A stretch of DNA of 39,859 nucleotides. It comes from Hydrogenophaga sp. Its GTDB lineage: Bacteria > Pseudomonadota > Gammaproteobacteria > Burkholderiales > Burkholderiaceae_C. Below, piece by piece: positions 14,008-24,980 of the stretch; within the stretch, counting starts at the first letter, position 1, and each line of letters opens with the position of its first letter. The DNA is taken from positions 1 to 39,859 of the forward strand of contig NZ_JALHLX010000022.1 of the NCBI RefSeq assembly GCF_022844385.1, given 5' to 3'. The position numbers and the translations under genes were made by a program. The notes under the pieces are model-generated. The model ran no database searches. It was not told the DNA's origin and saw only the letters and a program-made list of their open reading frames with translations.

Positions 14008-15377
14008 TTCGCTGCCACGGTTTCTGTGGCGTTGTGGTGCCAGGGCGCGCCTTCCCGCCGTGCGCGCACCGCGTCTTGCCACCAGGCTTGCCAGCCCTGC
14101 GCCGGAGCGATGCCGTCCACGGTTTCAGGGCCGCTGATCTGCTCGTGCAGAGCAGGGTCGGCGATGCCGGGCGCGATGCCACCTTGTTCCACCGTGTCGA
14201 TGGCTTGCTGAAGCATGCGCCGGTTGGCCATGATCACTTTGTCTGTTGTGCCCAGGTGCTCACGCGTGCGGTCCTGGATGGCCCCCATGCTCTCGCAGGC
14301 CCACTGGTCGTGCACGTTGATGTCGTCCTCGCCCATGCCCAGGTAGGTGCGGGTTTGCTGTTCGTCCGGGTTGAAGCCCCAGTTGTTGTGGCGGCCAGAC
14401 TTCGGCTTGTAGTCGGGCAGGGTGACGGCTGCAAGGCGAGGCGTGCGCATGGCGTCTTTGTCCACTGAGGTAGTGAAGCTGGTGAAGAAGGCGAACCAGT
14501 AGTTGTGGGTATCGTCCACCGGCACGTGCATCTGCGTGATCGTCATGGTCTCGGAGAGCGGGATCACGAAGGTCTGCGGAAACACGGCGTTGGTCACGCG
14601 CACATGCGTGAGTTCGTCCGTCATGGGGCGCAACGCGGTGAGCTGCAGGCCGTGGGGCTTGGCTTCAAAGGAAATCAAGGGTTGGCCGAACTCGCGCATC
14701 ACCCGCGTCATGGGCCAGCGCTCGCCACCCACGTCGCCAGCGCTGGCGCCGCGAAACTGCTTGCCGTAGCTGTCGTCGAGCGACGCGTCGTTGAAGAAGC
14801 GGTGCAGGTAGGACGCGTGCGCCGGATCTATGCCCACTTCAAACGCTTGCAGCCAGTTGCAGTTCCACAGGCCCTTGAAGGCGAAGGTGTGCGAAGCCGG
14901 GGCGTTGAAACAGTCCAGCGCGGGGAAGGGCGGGGGTGTCTGTTCTTCGGGGCCGAACCAGCTGAACAGCACGCCGCTCCTTTCCACCAGCGGGTAGCTG
15001 CGCTGCCGGATGCGGGTGCAGAGCAGGCTGCCGGCGGGCTCGCCCGGAGTCTCGATGCACTGGCCGGTGGTATCGAACTTCCAGCCGTGAAAGGGGCAAC
15101 GCAGGCCATCACCCTCGTTGCGGCCAAAGGCGAGGTCGGCACCGCGGTGCGGGCAGTCGCGGTCGAGCAGGCCGTAGCTGCCCTGGGCATCGCGGAACAG
15201 CACGAAGTCCTGCCCGAGCACGCGCACGGCCTTGACCGGGCGCACGGCCATGGCCGGGTCCAGCGTGGGATCGAACTCGTCGAGCAGGGCGACCGGTTGC
15301 CAGTAGCGGCGCAGCAGTTCACCACCGGGGGTCTTGGGGCCGACCTGGGTCAGGCGCTGGTTGAGTTCGGCTTTCAT
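14004..15377 (-). CDS. Rieske non-heme iron oxygenase, phthalate-dioxygenase-like
   Basis: A 457-residue oxygenase. The Rieske centre is C75-x-H77 (CPHRGA) and C94-x2-H97 (CPFHGW). The mononuclear iron ligands are in GIDPAHASYLH (Asp184, His187, His192). The C-terminal ESMGAIQDRTREHLGTTD is typical of the phthalate 4,5-dioxygenase-like group, whose members are alpha-only trimers, so the missing beta subunit is expected. It is the first gene of the leftward cluster, divergent from a GntR regulator, with a palindromic operator candidate in the 65-bp gap. The substrate is not identifiable, and O-demethylation or ring hydroxylation are both possible. Confidence 0.88.
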   Translation of the reverse strand: MKAELNQRLTQVGPKTPGGELLRRYWQPVALLDEFDPTLDPAMAVRPVKAVRVLGQDFVLFRDAQGSYGLLDRDCPHRGADLAFGRNEGDGLRCPFHGWKFDTTGQCIETPGEPAGSLLCTRIRQRSYPLVERSGVLFSWFGPEEQTPPPFPALDCFNAPASHTFAFKGLWNCNWLQAFEVGIDPAHASYLHRFFNDASLDDSYGKQFRGASAGDVGGERWPMTRVMREFGQPLISFEAKPHGLQLTALRPMTDELTHVRVTNAVFPQTFVIPLSETMTITQMHVPVDDTHNYWFAFFTSFTTSVDKDAMRTPRLAAVTLPDYKPKSGRHNNWGFNPDEQQTRTYLGMGEDDINVHDQWACESMGAIQDRTREHLGTTDKVIMANRRMLQQAIDTVEQGGIAPGIADPALHEQISGPETVDGIAPAQGWQAWWQDAVRARREGAPWHHNATETVAAK

Positions 15378-15400
15378 GGGCGCTCCGTTGGGCTTGGTTC

Positions 15401-15433
15401 AAACGGTATCCCGTTTATTTGTTTCAGTGTACA
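15401..15433. promoter_or_regulatory. Divergent operator region (GntR target)
   Basis: AAACGG (15401-15406) and CCGTTT (15411-15416) form a perfect inverted repeat with spacer TATC, followed by TGTACA (15428-15433), another palindrome. Both lie in the 65-bp gap between the divergent Rieske and gntR starts, the expected position for the repressor's sites. Confidence 0.55.
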
Positions 15434-15442
15434 GTTTGCGTC

Positions 15443-16162
15443 ATGAGCCTGCAAGACACCGTTTTGATGCAACTGCGCGACCTGATCCTGAGCGGCCAGT
15501 TCGAGCCCGGCCACCGACTGGCCGAGCAGCAGCTCGCAGAGCGCCTGGGCGCCTCGCGCACGCCCGTGCGCGCTGCGCTCGTGACCCTGGAGCAGGAAGG
15601 CCTGGTCGAAGCCAACGAGACCGGCAAGTACCTGGTGCGCCAGTTCACCGCGCAGGAGGTGACCGACGCGATCGCGGTGCGCGGCCACCTGGAGGGCATG
15701 GCCGCGCGGCTGGTGGCCGAGCACGGCGTGTCGCGCCAGTTGCAGGGGCAGTTGCAGGCCTGCCTGGACGAAGGCGACCGGCTGCTCGCCGACAGCCCGC
15801 TGACCATCGAAAGCTACGCGGCCTATGCGGTGATGAACGACCGTTTCCACGCGCTGCTGCTGGAAGCCTGCGGCAACCGCGCCCTGCAGCGCGCGGTGGC
15901 ACTCAACGACAAGCTGCCGTTCGCGCCGGCCTCGGCCATGTTGCCCATGCAGGGCACGGTGGCGCTGGACCGCGACTGGATGCTCTACGCGCACCGCCAG
16001 CACCACATGCTGTTCAACGCGCTGCAGCGCGGTGAAGGTGCGCGCGCCCAGGCCCTGGCGGTGGAACACACCGAGGTGGCGCAGATGAACATGCGGCTGG
16101 CGCTGGAGCGGCGCGCGGAGTCCGAGCAGGTGATGCCGGTCATGCGGCTCGTGGTGGGCTGA
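15443..16162 (+). CDS. GntR-family (FadR/FCD type) transcriptional regulator
   Basis: A 239-residue regulator. The N-terminal winged helix ([20 protein letters not shown], then [20 protein letters not shown], about residues 12-65) is classic GntR, and the all-helical ligand domain (about 85-225) matches [47 protein letters not shown]. The ATG at 15443 gives a protein beginning [11 protein letters not shown], as expected. FCD regulators usually repress catabolic genes until an acidic metabolite binds. The divergent Rieske cluster is the obvious target. Confidence 0.9.
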   Translation: MSLQDTVLMQLRDLILSGQFEPGHRLAEQQLAERLGASRTPVRAALVTLEQEGLVEANETGKYLVRQFTAQEVTDAIAVRGHLEGMAARLVAEHGVSRQLQGQLQACLDEGDRLLADSPLTIESYAAYAVMNDRFHALLLEACGNRALQRAVALNDKLPFAPASAMLPMQGTVALDRDWMLYAHRQHHMLFNALQRGEGARAQALAVEHTEVAQMNMRLALERRAESEQVMPVMRLVVG

Positions 16163-16188
16163 GACGGCGGCGGTGTATCGTCCCGGGC

Positions 16189-17754
16189 ATGCCGCCCACC
16201 ACTGAAACAGCTCCTTCCCCCGGTCTCACGCTGCGGCGTGTGGCCATCGACACCTACCACGAGAACGTGGCCTACCTGCACCGCGACTGCGAAGTGGTGC
16301 GGGCCGAAGGCTTCCAGGCCTTGTCCAAGGTGGAGGTGCGGGCCAACGGCCGGCGCATCCTGGCCACGCTCAATGTGGTGGACGACAGCAGCATCGTGGG
16401 CTGCAATGAAATCGGGGTGTCCGAAGACGCCTTTGCCCGGCTGGAAGTCGCCGGTGGGCATCCGGCCTCGGTGTCCCCGGCCGAGCCGCCCGAATCCATT
16501 CCGGCGCTGTTTCGCAAGATCAATGGCGAGCGCCTGGGCCGCGACGACTTCCGCCACATCGTTCGCGACATCGCCGAGCTGCGCTATTCCAAGATCGAAC
16601 TCACCGCCTTCGTGGTGGCCTGCAACCGCAGCGAGCTCGACCGCGAGGAGGTCTACTTTCTGACCGAAGCCATGGTGGCCAGCGGGCGGCGGCTCGACTG
16701 GCACGAGCAGCTGGTCGTGGACAAGCACTGCATCGGCGGCATCCCGGGCAACCGCACCTCCATGCTGGTCGTGCCCATCGTGGCGGCCCACGGGCTGGTG
16801 TTTCCCAAGACCTCGTCGCGCGCCATCACCTCGCCCGCCGGCACGGCCGACACCATGGAGGTGCTGGCCAATGTGGAGCTGCCCTTCGAGCAGCTCACCG
16901 GCATCGTGCGCCAGCACCACGGCTGCCTGGCCTGGGGCGGCACGGCCCAGCTCTCGCCCGCCGACGACGTGCTGATCTCGGTGGAGCGCCCGCTGTCCAT
17001 TGATTCGCCCGGCCAGATGGTGGCCTCCATCCTGTCCAAGAAGATCGCCGCCGGCGCCACGCACCTCGTGCTCGACATTCCCATCGGCCCCACCGCCAAG
17101 GTGCGCTCCATGCCCGAGGCGCAGCGCCTGCGCCGCCTGTTCGAGTACGTGGCGCAGCGGATGCACCTGTCGTTGGACGTGGTGATCACCGACGGCCGCC
17201 AGCCGGTGGGCCGTGGCGTGGGCCCGGTGCTCGAAGCGCGCGACGTGATGCAGGTTCTGGAAAACGACCCGCGCGCGCCCGACGACCTGCGGCAGAAATC
17301 GCTGCGACTGGCAGGACGCCTGATCGAATGCAATCCCGATGTGCGCGGCGGTGACGGGTTTTCCATTGCGCGCGACATCCTCGATTCGGGCCGTGCGCTG
17401 GCGCAGATGCGGGCCATCGTCAAGGCCCAAGGCGACCGTGGTTTTGACCACCACCACCCTGCGCTGGGCGCGCTCACGCTGGACGTGAAGGCACCCGCTG
17501 CCGGTGTCGTCATCGGCATCGACAACCTGCAGATCGCGCAGATCGCGCGCCTGGCTGGCGCGCCCAAGGTGCGGGGCGCGGGCGTGGACCTGTGCGTCAA
17601 ACTGGGCGAGACAGTGGCCGCGGGTGATCTGCTCTACCGCGTGCACGCCAGCTACCCCGCCGACCTGGAATTTGCGCGCCAGGCCTGCGCGCGCGCCAGC
17701 GGTTTCAGCCTGGGCACCTCCGCCCAGGTGCCCCAAGTTTTTGTGGAGTTCTGA
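16189..17754 (+). CDS. Thymidine phosphorylase family protein, AMP-phosphorylase-like
   Basis: A 521-residue protein, about 80 longer than DeoA thymidine phosphorylase. The extra N-terminal domain and the phosphate-binding segment [19 protein letters not shown] match archaeal AMP phosphorylases better than DeoA. Further family marks are [30 protein letters not shown] and [12 protein letters not shown]. The archaeal enzyme converts NMP plus phosphate to base plus ribose-1,5-bisphosphate; a nucleoside-phosphorylase role is the alternative. The stop overlaps the start of the PRPP-synthetase-like gene by one base (TGATG), so the two work together or at least are made together. Confidence 0.85.
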   Translation: MPPTTETAPSPGLTLRRVAIDTYHENVAYLHRDCEVVRAEGFQALSKVEVRANGRRILATLNVVDDSSIVGCNEIGVSEDAFARLEVAGGHPASVSPAEPPESIPALFRKINGERLGRDDFRHIVRDIAELRYSKIELTAFVVACNRSELDREEVYFLTEAMVASGRRLDWHEQLVVDKHCIGGIPGNRTSMLVVPIVAAHGLVFPKTSSRAITSPAGTADTMEVLANVELPFEQLTGIVRQHHGCLAWGGTAQLSPADDVLISVERPLSIDSPGQMVASILSKKIAAGATHLVLDIPIGPTAKVRSMPEAQRLRRLFEYVAQRMHLSLDVVITDGRQPVGRGVGPVLEARDVMQVLENDPRAPDDLRQKSLRLAGRLIECNPDVRGGDGFSIARDILDSGRALAQMRAIVKAQGDRGFDHHHPALGALTLDVKAPAAGVVIGIDNLQIAQIARLAGAPKVRGAGVDLCVKLGETVAAGDLLYRVHASYPADLEFARQACARASGFSLGTSAQVPQVFVEF

Positions 17755-18668
17755 TGTCCCCCTCAAGCAAACCCGCTGCGGGTTGTGTGCTGTGTTTCGA
17801 CGATGAAGCGGCGCTGGCTGGCCAGGCCGCCAGCGCCCTCGGCATGGTCCTGGCGGTGGTCGAGCGCCACCGCTTCCCCGACGGGGAAATGCGCCTGCGC
17901 CTGCCGGCCGGGCTGCCCGATCGCGTGGTGCTCTGGCGCGGCCTGCAGCAGCCCAACGAAAAACTGGTGGAGGTGCTGCTGGCCGCGCAGACTGCGCGCC
18001 GGCTGGGTGCGAAGCACCTCACGCTGGTCTCGCCCTACCTGGCCTACATGCGCCAGGACATCGAATTCAACCCGGGCGAGGCCATCAGCCAGCGCATCGT
18101 GGGCGGCTTCCTGGCCGGCTTGTTCGACGCCATCATCACCGTGGACCCGCACCTGCACCGCGTGGCCACGCTGCATGAAGCCATGCCGGTGAAGGACGCG
18201 ATCGCGCTCAGCGGCGCGCCACTGCTGGCCGACCACATCGCCACGCAGCGCCAGAACCCGCTGCTGATGGGCCCGGACGAAGAGGCGCTGCAGTGGGTGG
18301 CGCTGGCCGCGCAGCGCCACGGCTGGGACCATGCGGTGTGCCGCAAGACGCGCCACGGGGATTGCGAGGTCGACATCGAACTGCCCGGGCTGCCGGTGGC
18401 GGGCCGAGCGGTGGTGCTCATGGACGACGTGGCGAGCTCAGGCCACACGCTGGCGCGCGCGGCGGTGAAGCTGCGCGCGGCAGGTGCGGCCTCGGTGGAC
18501 GTGGCGGTCACACACGCGCTGTTTGCGCCCGGCGCGGTGCAGCTGGTCCGCAGTTCGGGGGTGGGTGAAATCTGGAGTACCGACTGCATTTCGCATCCCT
18601 CAAACGCGGTGAGCATCGTCCCTGAGGTGGTGAGGTCATTGCAGGGGCTGGGCGTGGCGAACGGGTGA
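17754..18668 (+). CDS. PRPP-synthetase-like ribose-phosphate diphosphokinase
   Basis: A 304-residue member of the ribose-phosphate diphosphokinase family. Visible are the early RFPDGEMRLRLP, SPYLAYMRQDIEFNPGEAIS, the catalytic VDPHLHR, KTRHGDCEVDI of the flexible loop (a K-x-R pair) and the PRPP-binding loop VLMDDVASSGHTL. It is far from housekeeping PrsA in sequence and more like archaeal or short-loop forms. Coupled to an AMP-phosphorylase-like gene, it could turn ribose phosphates from nucleotide breakdown into PRPP, or run in reverse. The genome must carry a separate prsA; that is inference. Confidence 0.82.
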   Translation: MSPSSKPAAGCVLCFDDEAALAGQAASALGMVLAVVERHRFPDGEMRLRLPAGLPDRVVLWRGLQQPNEKLVEVLLAAQTARRLGAKHLTLVSPYLAYMRQDIEFNPGEAISQRIVGGFLAGLFDAIITVDPHLHRVATLHEAMPVKDAIALSGAPLLADHIATQRQNPLLMGPDEEALQWVALAAQRHGWDHAVCRKTRHGDCEVDIELPGLPVAGRAVVLMDDVASSGHTLARAAVKLRAAGAASVDVAVTHALFAPGAVQLVRSSGVGEIWSTDCISHPSNAVSIVPEVVRSLQGLGVANG

Positions 18669-18694
18669 GCCGCGCAGAATCCGGGTTTTCCCGA

Positions 18695-18714
18695 GCGGCC
18701 TCAGGGCCGCTTTT
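18695..18714 (+). terminator. Terminator after the phosphorylase/PRPP operon
   Basis: GCGGCC and GGCCGC (18695-18700, 18705-18710) with loop TCAG, followed by TTTT. A second GC-rich hairpin follows at about 18720-18736. They close the operon before the old-yellow-enzyme gene. Confidence 0.6.
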
Positions 18715-18764
18715 CACTGGCGGCCCTCGGGCCGCGCGTCATTTCTGCATCCGGAACCCCTCAC

Positions 18765-19868
18765 ATGGCATCACTGTTCGAACCCACCATCGCCGGCAGC
18801 CTTTCGCTGGCCAACCGCGTCGTCATGGCCCCGCTCACGCGCAACCGCGCACCCAACGCCGTGCCCACGCCACTCATGGCCACCTACTACCAGCAGCGCG
18901 CCAGCGCCGGCCTGCTCATCACCGAAGCCACCGCCATCAGCCACCAGGGCCAGGGCTACGCCGACGTGCCGGGCCTGTACGCGCCCGAGCAGATCGAAGG
19001 CTGGAAGGACGTGACCGCTGGGGTGCACGCTGCGGGCGGAAAAATCGTCACCCAGCTCTGGCATGTGGGCCGTGTCTCGCACATCGACCTGCAGCCCAAC
19101 GGCGCTTCGCCCGTTGCGCCCTCGGCCATCGCGGCCAAGACCAAGACCGTGCTGCTCAAGGACGGTGCGCCCGTGTTCGTGGAGACCTCGGTGCCGCGCG
19201 CGCTGGAAACCAGTGAACTCCCAGGCATCGTGAACGACTACCGCAAGGCTGCGCTTGGCGCCATCGAAGCCGGTTTTGACGGTGTGGAGATCCACGCCGC
19301 CAACGGCTATCTGATCGACCAGTTCCTGAAGACCGGCAGCAACCAGCGCACCGATGCGTACGGCGGCAGCATTGAAAACCGCGCCCGCCTGCTGGTCGAG
19401 GTGGTCAAAGCCGTGACCGATGCCATCGGCGCTGGCCGCACCGGCATCCGCCTCTCACCCGTGACCCCGGCCAACGACGTGATCGATGCCGATCCGCAGC
19501 CGCTGTTCACCCACGTGATGAACGAACTGGCGAAATTCGACCTGGCCTATGTGCACTTCATCGAAGGCGCTACCGGGGGCCCGCGCGAACTGGACGACCG
19601 CCCGTTCGATTACGACGCCTTGCGCACCGCGTACCACGCAGCCGGCGGCAAGGCGGCCTGGATGGTCAACAACGGCTACGACCTGGCGATGGCCAAGGAC
19701 GCCGTGAACGAAGGCGCCGATCTGGTCGCGTTTGGCAAGACTTATATCGCCAACCCCGACCTGGTGGAGCGCCTGAAGCAGGGTGGCCCGTTCAACGAGC
19801 CTGACAACAAGACCTTTTATGGGGGTGGCGCCAAGGGTTACACCGACTACCCGGCGCTGGCCGCCTGA
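18765..19868 (+). CDS. Old yellow enzyme-family alkene reductase
   Basis: A 367-residue FMN-dependent NAD(P)H:flavin oxidoreductase close to NemA (N-ethylmaleimide reductase). The TIM-barrel motifs are APLTRNRA, TQLWHVGRVSH, the substrate-binding pair in EIHAANGYLIDQFL, DAYGGSIENRARLLVEV and, near the end, GADLVAFGKTYIANPDLVERL. It reduces activated C=C bonds or nitro compounds, often in electrophile defence. The gene is alone between two hairpins. No NemR-type regulator is adjacent. Confidence 0.93.
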   Translation: MASLFEPTIAGSLSLANRVVMAPLTRNRAPNAVPTPLMATYYQQRASAGLLITEATAISHQGQGYADVPGLYAPEQIEGWKDVTAGVHAAGGKIVTQLWHVGRVSHIDLQPNGASPVAPSAIAAKTKTVLLKDGAPVFVETSVPRALETSELPGIVNDYRKAALGAIEAGFDGVEIHAANGYLIDQFLKTGSNQRTDAYGGSIENRARLLVEVVKAVTDAIGAGRTGIRLSPVTPANDVIDADPQPLFTHVMNELAKFDLAYVHFIEGATGGPRELDDRPFDYDALRTAYHAAGGKAAWMVNNGYDLAMAKDAVNEGADLVAFGKTYIANPDLVERLKQGGPFNEPDNKTFYGGGAKGYTDYPALAA

Positions 19869-19885
19869 GCCGACGGATTTGACGG

Positions 19886-19911
19886 CTTTGCTTGAGCGCA
19901 CTCAAGCAAAG
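19886..19911. terminator. Hairpin after the old-yellow-enzyme gene
   Basis: CTTTGCTTGAG and CTCAAGCAAAG form a perfect 11-bp stem with a four-base loop, 18 bp after the stop. No T tract follows on either strand, so termination is plausible but not assured. Confidence 0.5.
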
Positions 19912-20001
19912 GCACCGCCCCCCGCGCCAACATGACGGCATGACGGCGTGCATGCGCCAGCCGGGCGGCTGGCGCTGCAGCATGTGCAGCTGGAGGGTGC
20001 G

Positions 20002-21324
20002 ATGCAACGGGACCACGGCGGACCGGGTTGGCGCAAAGCGTTGGCAGACAGGCAGCGCGGTTGTGTTGCGCGCGGCCGGTCGTGGCCGGCGCACCCGCTG
20101 GCGTGGCTGCTGACCGGCCGCCTGCTGCTGGCGGGCTGGGCCGGACTCAAGGCCCTGGCGCAAACCGCTGTGGCGCCGGTGGTGGTTCTCACGGTGCACG
20201 GTGCCATCGGCCCGGCCAGTGCCGACTACATCATTCGGGGCCTGGCCCGGGCGCACCAGCAAAACGCTTCACTGGTGGTGCTGGAGCTCGACACCCCGGG
20301 CGGGCTGGACAGTTCGATGCGCCAGATCGTGCAGGCCATCCTGGCCTCGCCGGTGCCGGTAGCCACCTACGTGAGCCCGCAGGGTTCGCGCGCGGCCAGT
20401 GCCGGCACCTACATCCTCTACGCCAGCCACATCGCAGCGATGGCACCTGCCACCACGCTGGGGGCGGCAACCCCCGTGGCGATCGGCGTGCCCGGTGCGC
20501 TGACAAGGCCCGCTCCCCAGGCCGCACCCCCCGGTGATGCTCCGGCCTCGGGCGAAGGCGAGACACCGGCCTCCCCTGGGGACGCCATGTCCGCCAAACA
20601 AGTGCACGACGCAGCGGCCTTCATCCGGGGTCTGGCCGCGCAGCGGGGCCGCAACGCGCAATGGGCCGAACGGGCGGTGCGCGAGGCCGTGAGCCTGACC
20701 GCGCAAGAAGCGCTGCGGGAGAACGTGGTCGATGTCATGGCCAGCGACATCCCCGACCTGTTGAACCAGATCGATGGCCGCACCGTGCGCACCGCGGCTG
20801 GCGATCTGCGCCTGGCCACGCGCGGCCTGGCGACCGAAGCGCACCCGTCCGACTGGAGGCACCGCCTGCTGGGCGTGATCGCCAACCCGGGTCTGGCACT
20901 CATCCTGTTGATGGTCGGCGTATACGGCCTGATGTTCGAGTTTTCTTCGCCCGGTTTTGGCTTGCCTGGCACCGCGGGCGCCATCTGCCTGCTGCTGGCC
21001 CTGTTTGCGCCGCAGTTGCTGCCGGTGAATCACGCCGCCCTGGCCTTGATCCTGCTGGGTTTTGCGCTGCTCGCGGCCGAGTTGATGGTGCCTTCCTTCG
21101 GCGTGCTCGGGGTCGGAGGCATCGTGGCTTTTGTGGCAGGGGGGCTGCTGCTGTTCGACCGCGACGTAGCGGGACTGGGCTTGCCGCTGCCGCTGATCTT
21201 TGGCGTTGCGATCTCCGCCGGCGCTGCGGTGCTGGTGGGCGGTGCACGTCTTTGCAGCGCACGGACTGGTGCTGAAGGTGAACCCCGACCCCGAATTCCC
21301 AGCCGCCGCTCAAAAACCCCTTGA
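20002..21324 (+). CDS. nfeD: NfeD-family membrane serine protease with lost OB-fold
   Basis: A 440-residue protein starting at ATG 20002 with GGAGG 5 bases upstream. It has a signal or TM segment (about 35-55), then a ClpP-like protease domain with Ser133 in RAASAGTY and Lys199 in SAKQVHDAA as the likely dyad, a Pro/Ala-rich linker (about 170-195), and four or five C-terminal TM helices. The soluble OB-fold that normally follows is absent. After AVLVGGARL the frame ends in a non-family tail, while the next frame reads [18 protein letters not shown], the usual NfeD end, to a TGA at 21344-21346. A deletion with frameshift is inferred. It pairs with the downstream slipin. Confidence 0.85.
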   Translation: MQRDHGGPGWRKALADRQRGCVARGRSWPAHPLAWLLTGRLLLAGWAGLKALAQTAVAPVVVLTVHGAIGPASADYIIRGLARAHQQNASLVVLELDTPGGLDSSMRQIVQAILASPVPVATYVSPQGSRAASAGTYILYASHIAAMAPATTLGAATPVAIGVPGALTRPAPQAAPPGDAPASGEGETPASPGDAMSAKQVHDAAAFIRGLAAQRGRNAQWAERAVREAVSLTAQEALRENVVDVMASDIPDLLNQIDGRTVRTAAGDLRLATRGLATEAHPSDWRHRLLGVIANPGLALILLMVGVYGLMFEFSSPGFGLPGTAGAICLLLALFAPQLLPVNHAALALILLGFALLAAELMVPSFGVLGVGGIVAFVAGGLLLFDRDVAGLGLPLPLIFGVAISAGAAVLVGGARLCSARTGAEGEPRPRIPSRRSKTP

Positions 21325-21338
21325 AGGAGAGCCAAGCC

Positions 21339-22139
21339 ATGTTTGATTTCAACCTGGGCCTGGGCACGGTCTTCGTGCCCCTGCTCCTGCTCTTGCTGGC
21401 GTGGGCGTTTCGCATCCTGCGCGAGTACGAGCGCGGTGTGGTGTTTCAGCTGGGCCGGTTCTGGAAGGTCAAGGGTCCGGGGCTGGTGATCGTGATTCCC
21501 GGGCTGCAACAGATGGTGCGGGTGGACCTGCGTGTGGTGACGCTGGACGTCGAGCCGCAGGACGTGATTTCGCGCGACAACGTCTCGGTCAAGGTGAACG
21601 CGGTGGTCTTCTTTCGGGTGGTGGAGCCCGACAAGGCCATCATCCAAGTGGAGAACTACCTCGTGGCCACCAGCCAGCTCGCGCAGACCACGCTGCGTGT
21701 GGTGCTGGGCAAGCACGAACTCGACGAAATGCTGGCCGAACGCGAGCGGCTCAACCTGGATGTGCAGCAGATCCTGGACGCCCAGACCGGCGCCTGGGGC
21801 ATCAAGGTGACCAACGTCGAGATCAAGCACATCGACCTCAACGAATCCATGGTGCGCGCCATCGCCCGCCAGGCCGAGGCCGAGCGCGAGCGCCGTGCCA
21901 AGGTGATCCATGCCGAAGGCGAGAAGCAGGCGGCTGTGTCGCTGCTTGAAGCGGCACAAATGCTGGCTCGCCAGCCCGAAGCCATGCAGCTGCGCTACCT
22001 GCAGACCATGACACAGGTGGCCGGTGATCGCGCTTCGACCATTGTGTTTCCCCTGCCCATGGACCTGCTCGGACGCCTGCTGGACAAGGGCACTGCTGCG
22101 GGCCAAGCGCCGAACGGGCCGAGCGAAACGCGCGAGTGA
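21339..22139 (+). CDS. Slipin (SPFH/stomatin-family membrane protein)
   Basis: A 266-residue SPFH protein: one N-terminal hydrophobic hairpin ([14 protein letters not shown]), then the band-7 domain ([56 protein letters not shown]) and a charged coiled coil ([20 protein letters not shown]). Slipins form oligomeric membrane scaffolds and are substrates or partners of NfeD proteases. The start at 21339 has AAGGAGA upstream; a TTG at 21321 is rejected. The ancestral nfeD frame would overlap this start. Confidence 0.92.
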   Translation: MFDFNLGLGTVFVPLLLLLLAWAFRILREYERGVVFQLGRFWKVKGPGLVIVIPGLQQMVRVDLRVVTLDVEPQDVISRDNVSVKVNAVVFFRVVEPDKAIIQVENYLVATSQLAQTTLRVVLGKHELDEMLAERERLNLDVQQILDAQTGAWGIKVTNVEIKHIDLNESMVRAIARQAEAERERRAKVIHAEGEKQAAVSLLEAAQMLARQPEAMQLRYLQTMTQVAGDRASTIVFPLPMDLLGRLLDKGTAAGQAPNGPSETRE

Positions 22140-22175
22140 CCCGCCACCCCATCCTTGCAACACGACCACCGCACC

Positions 22176-23936
<1,761 letters not shown>

Positions 23937-23966
23937 AACCTGATTGCGCACAACGAGAGGCCCGCC

Positions 23967-24980
23967 ATGACCGATAAGATCCACCTCGACCGCGCCCACC
24001 TGCATCGGCTGTACGGGCAGATGCTGCGCATCCGCCGCTTCGAGGCCAAATGTGTCGAGCTGTACCAGGCGCAGAAGATCCGCGGCTTTCTGCATCTGTA
24101 CGACGGTGAAGAGGCGGTGGCCACCGGCGTGATGGCTGCGCTGGAAGAGCGCGATGCGGTGCTGGCCACCTACCGGGAACACGGCCAGGCGCTGGCGCGC
24201 GGCGTGCCCATGGGGCCCCTCATGGCCGAAATGCTGGGCAAGGTGCAGGGCAGCTGCCGCGGCCGTGGGGGTTCCATGCACATCTTTGATCGCCAGCGCC
24301 GCTTCTTCGGCGGCAACGCCATCGTGGGCGGCGGCCTGCCGCTGGCGGTGGGCATCGCCATGGCCGACAAGCAGCTCCGCCCGGGTGCTGTCACCGCCTG
24401 TTTCTTTGGCGAGGGCGCCGTGGCCGAAGGCGCTTTTCACGAAAGCATGAACCTGGCCGCCGTCTGGCAGCTGCCGCTGCTGTTCGTGTGCGAAAACAAC
24501 CGCTATGCCATGGGCGTGCCACTGGAAGACGCCGAGTCGCAGACCGAGGTGTACCGCAAGGCCGAGGCCTTTTGCATGGCCAGCGCACCGGTGGACGCCA
24601 TGGACCCGATCGAGATGGAAGCCGCAGCGCGGCGGGCCGTGGCCCACGTCCGCGCCGGCCTCGGACCGTATTTCCTGGAGTGCCGCACCTACCGCTTTCG
24701 CGCGCACTCCATGTTCGACGTGCAGGCCTACCGCTCGCGCGAGGAAGCGGATGCCTGGAGGCAACGCGACCCGATCGAGCGTCTGCGCACCTGGATGGTG
24801 GAGAACCAGCGGCTCAGTGCCGACGAGTCGGCGGCCATCGACGCCAGCATTGCCGCCGAGATCAACGCGGCGGTGGCCTTTGCCGAGGCCGGCACGCTGG
24901 AGCCGCTGGACGAGCTGGAGCGCTTTGTGCTGATGGACAGCGTGGTCCAGGAGTGCGACTCCCGGGAGCAGCCCGCATGA
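23967..24980 (+). CDS. 2-oxoacid dehydrogenase E1 alpha subunit
   Basis: A 337-residue TPP-dependent E1alpha, pyruvate or acetoin dehydrogenase type. The TPP motif runs from [14 protein letters not shown] to [11 protein letters not shown]. Also visible are [21 protein letters not shown] and [10 protein letters not shown] near the former phosphorylation loop. Length fits the alpha2beta2 E1 family rather than homodimeric AceE. It overlaps the beta gene by ATGA. Acetoin dehydrogenase is possible, but no acoX/acoR-like gene is nearby. Pyruvate is favoured from the acetyl-CoA context. Confidence 0.86.
   Translation: MTDKIHLDRAHLHRLYGQMLRIRRFEAKCVELYQAQKIRGFLHLYDGEEAVATGVMAALEERDAVLATYREHGQALARGVPMGPLMAEMLGKVQGSCRGRGGSMHIFDRQRRFFGGNAIVGGGLPLAVGIAMADKQLRPGAVTACFFGEGAVAEGAFHESMNLAAVWQLPLLFVCENNRYAMGVPLEDAESQTEVYRKAEAFCMASAPVDAMDPIEMEAAARRAVAHVRAGLGPYFLECRTYRFRAHSMFDVQAYRSREEADAWRQRDPIERLRTWMVENQRLSADESAAIDASIAAEINAAVAFAEAGTLEPLDELERFVLMDSVVQECDSREQPA

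Noticed and set aside
12256..14211. A 651-codon plus-strand frame across the ferredoxin and GS-like genes
   Set aside because: No domain is recognisable, and the opposite strand carries motif-complete genes with coupled starts.
10282..15377. Calling the Rieske cluster an aniline degradation operon
   Set aside because: The amidotransferase-like gene, oxygenase beta subunit, reductase and catechol cleavage genes are missing, and the oxygenase belongs to the alpha-only phthalate-type group.
15985..17766. A 593-codon minus-strand frame opposite the phosphorylase
   Set aside because: It is a mirror of the AMP-phosphorylase-like gene and has low-complexity composition without motifs.
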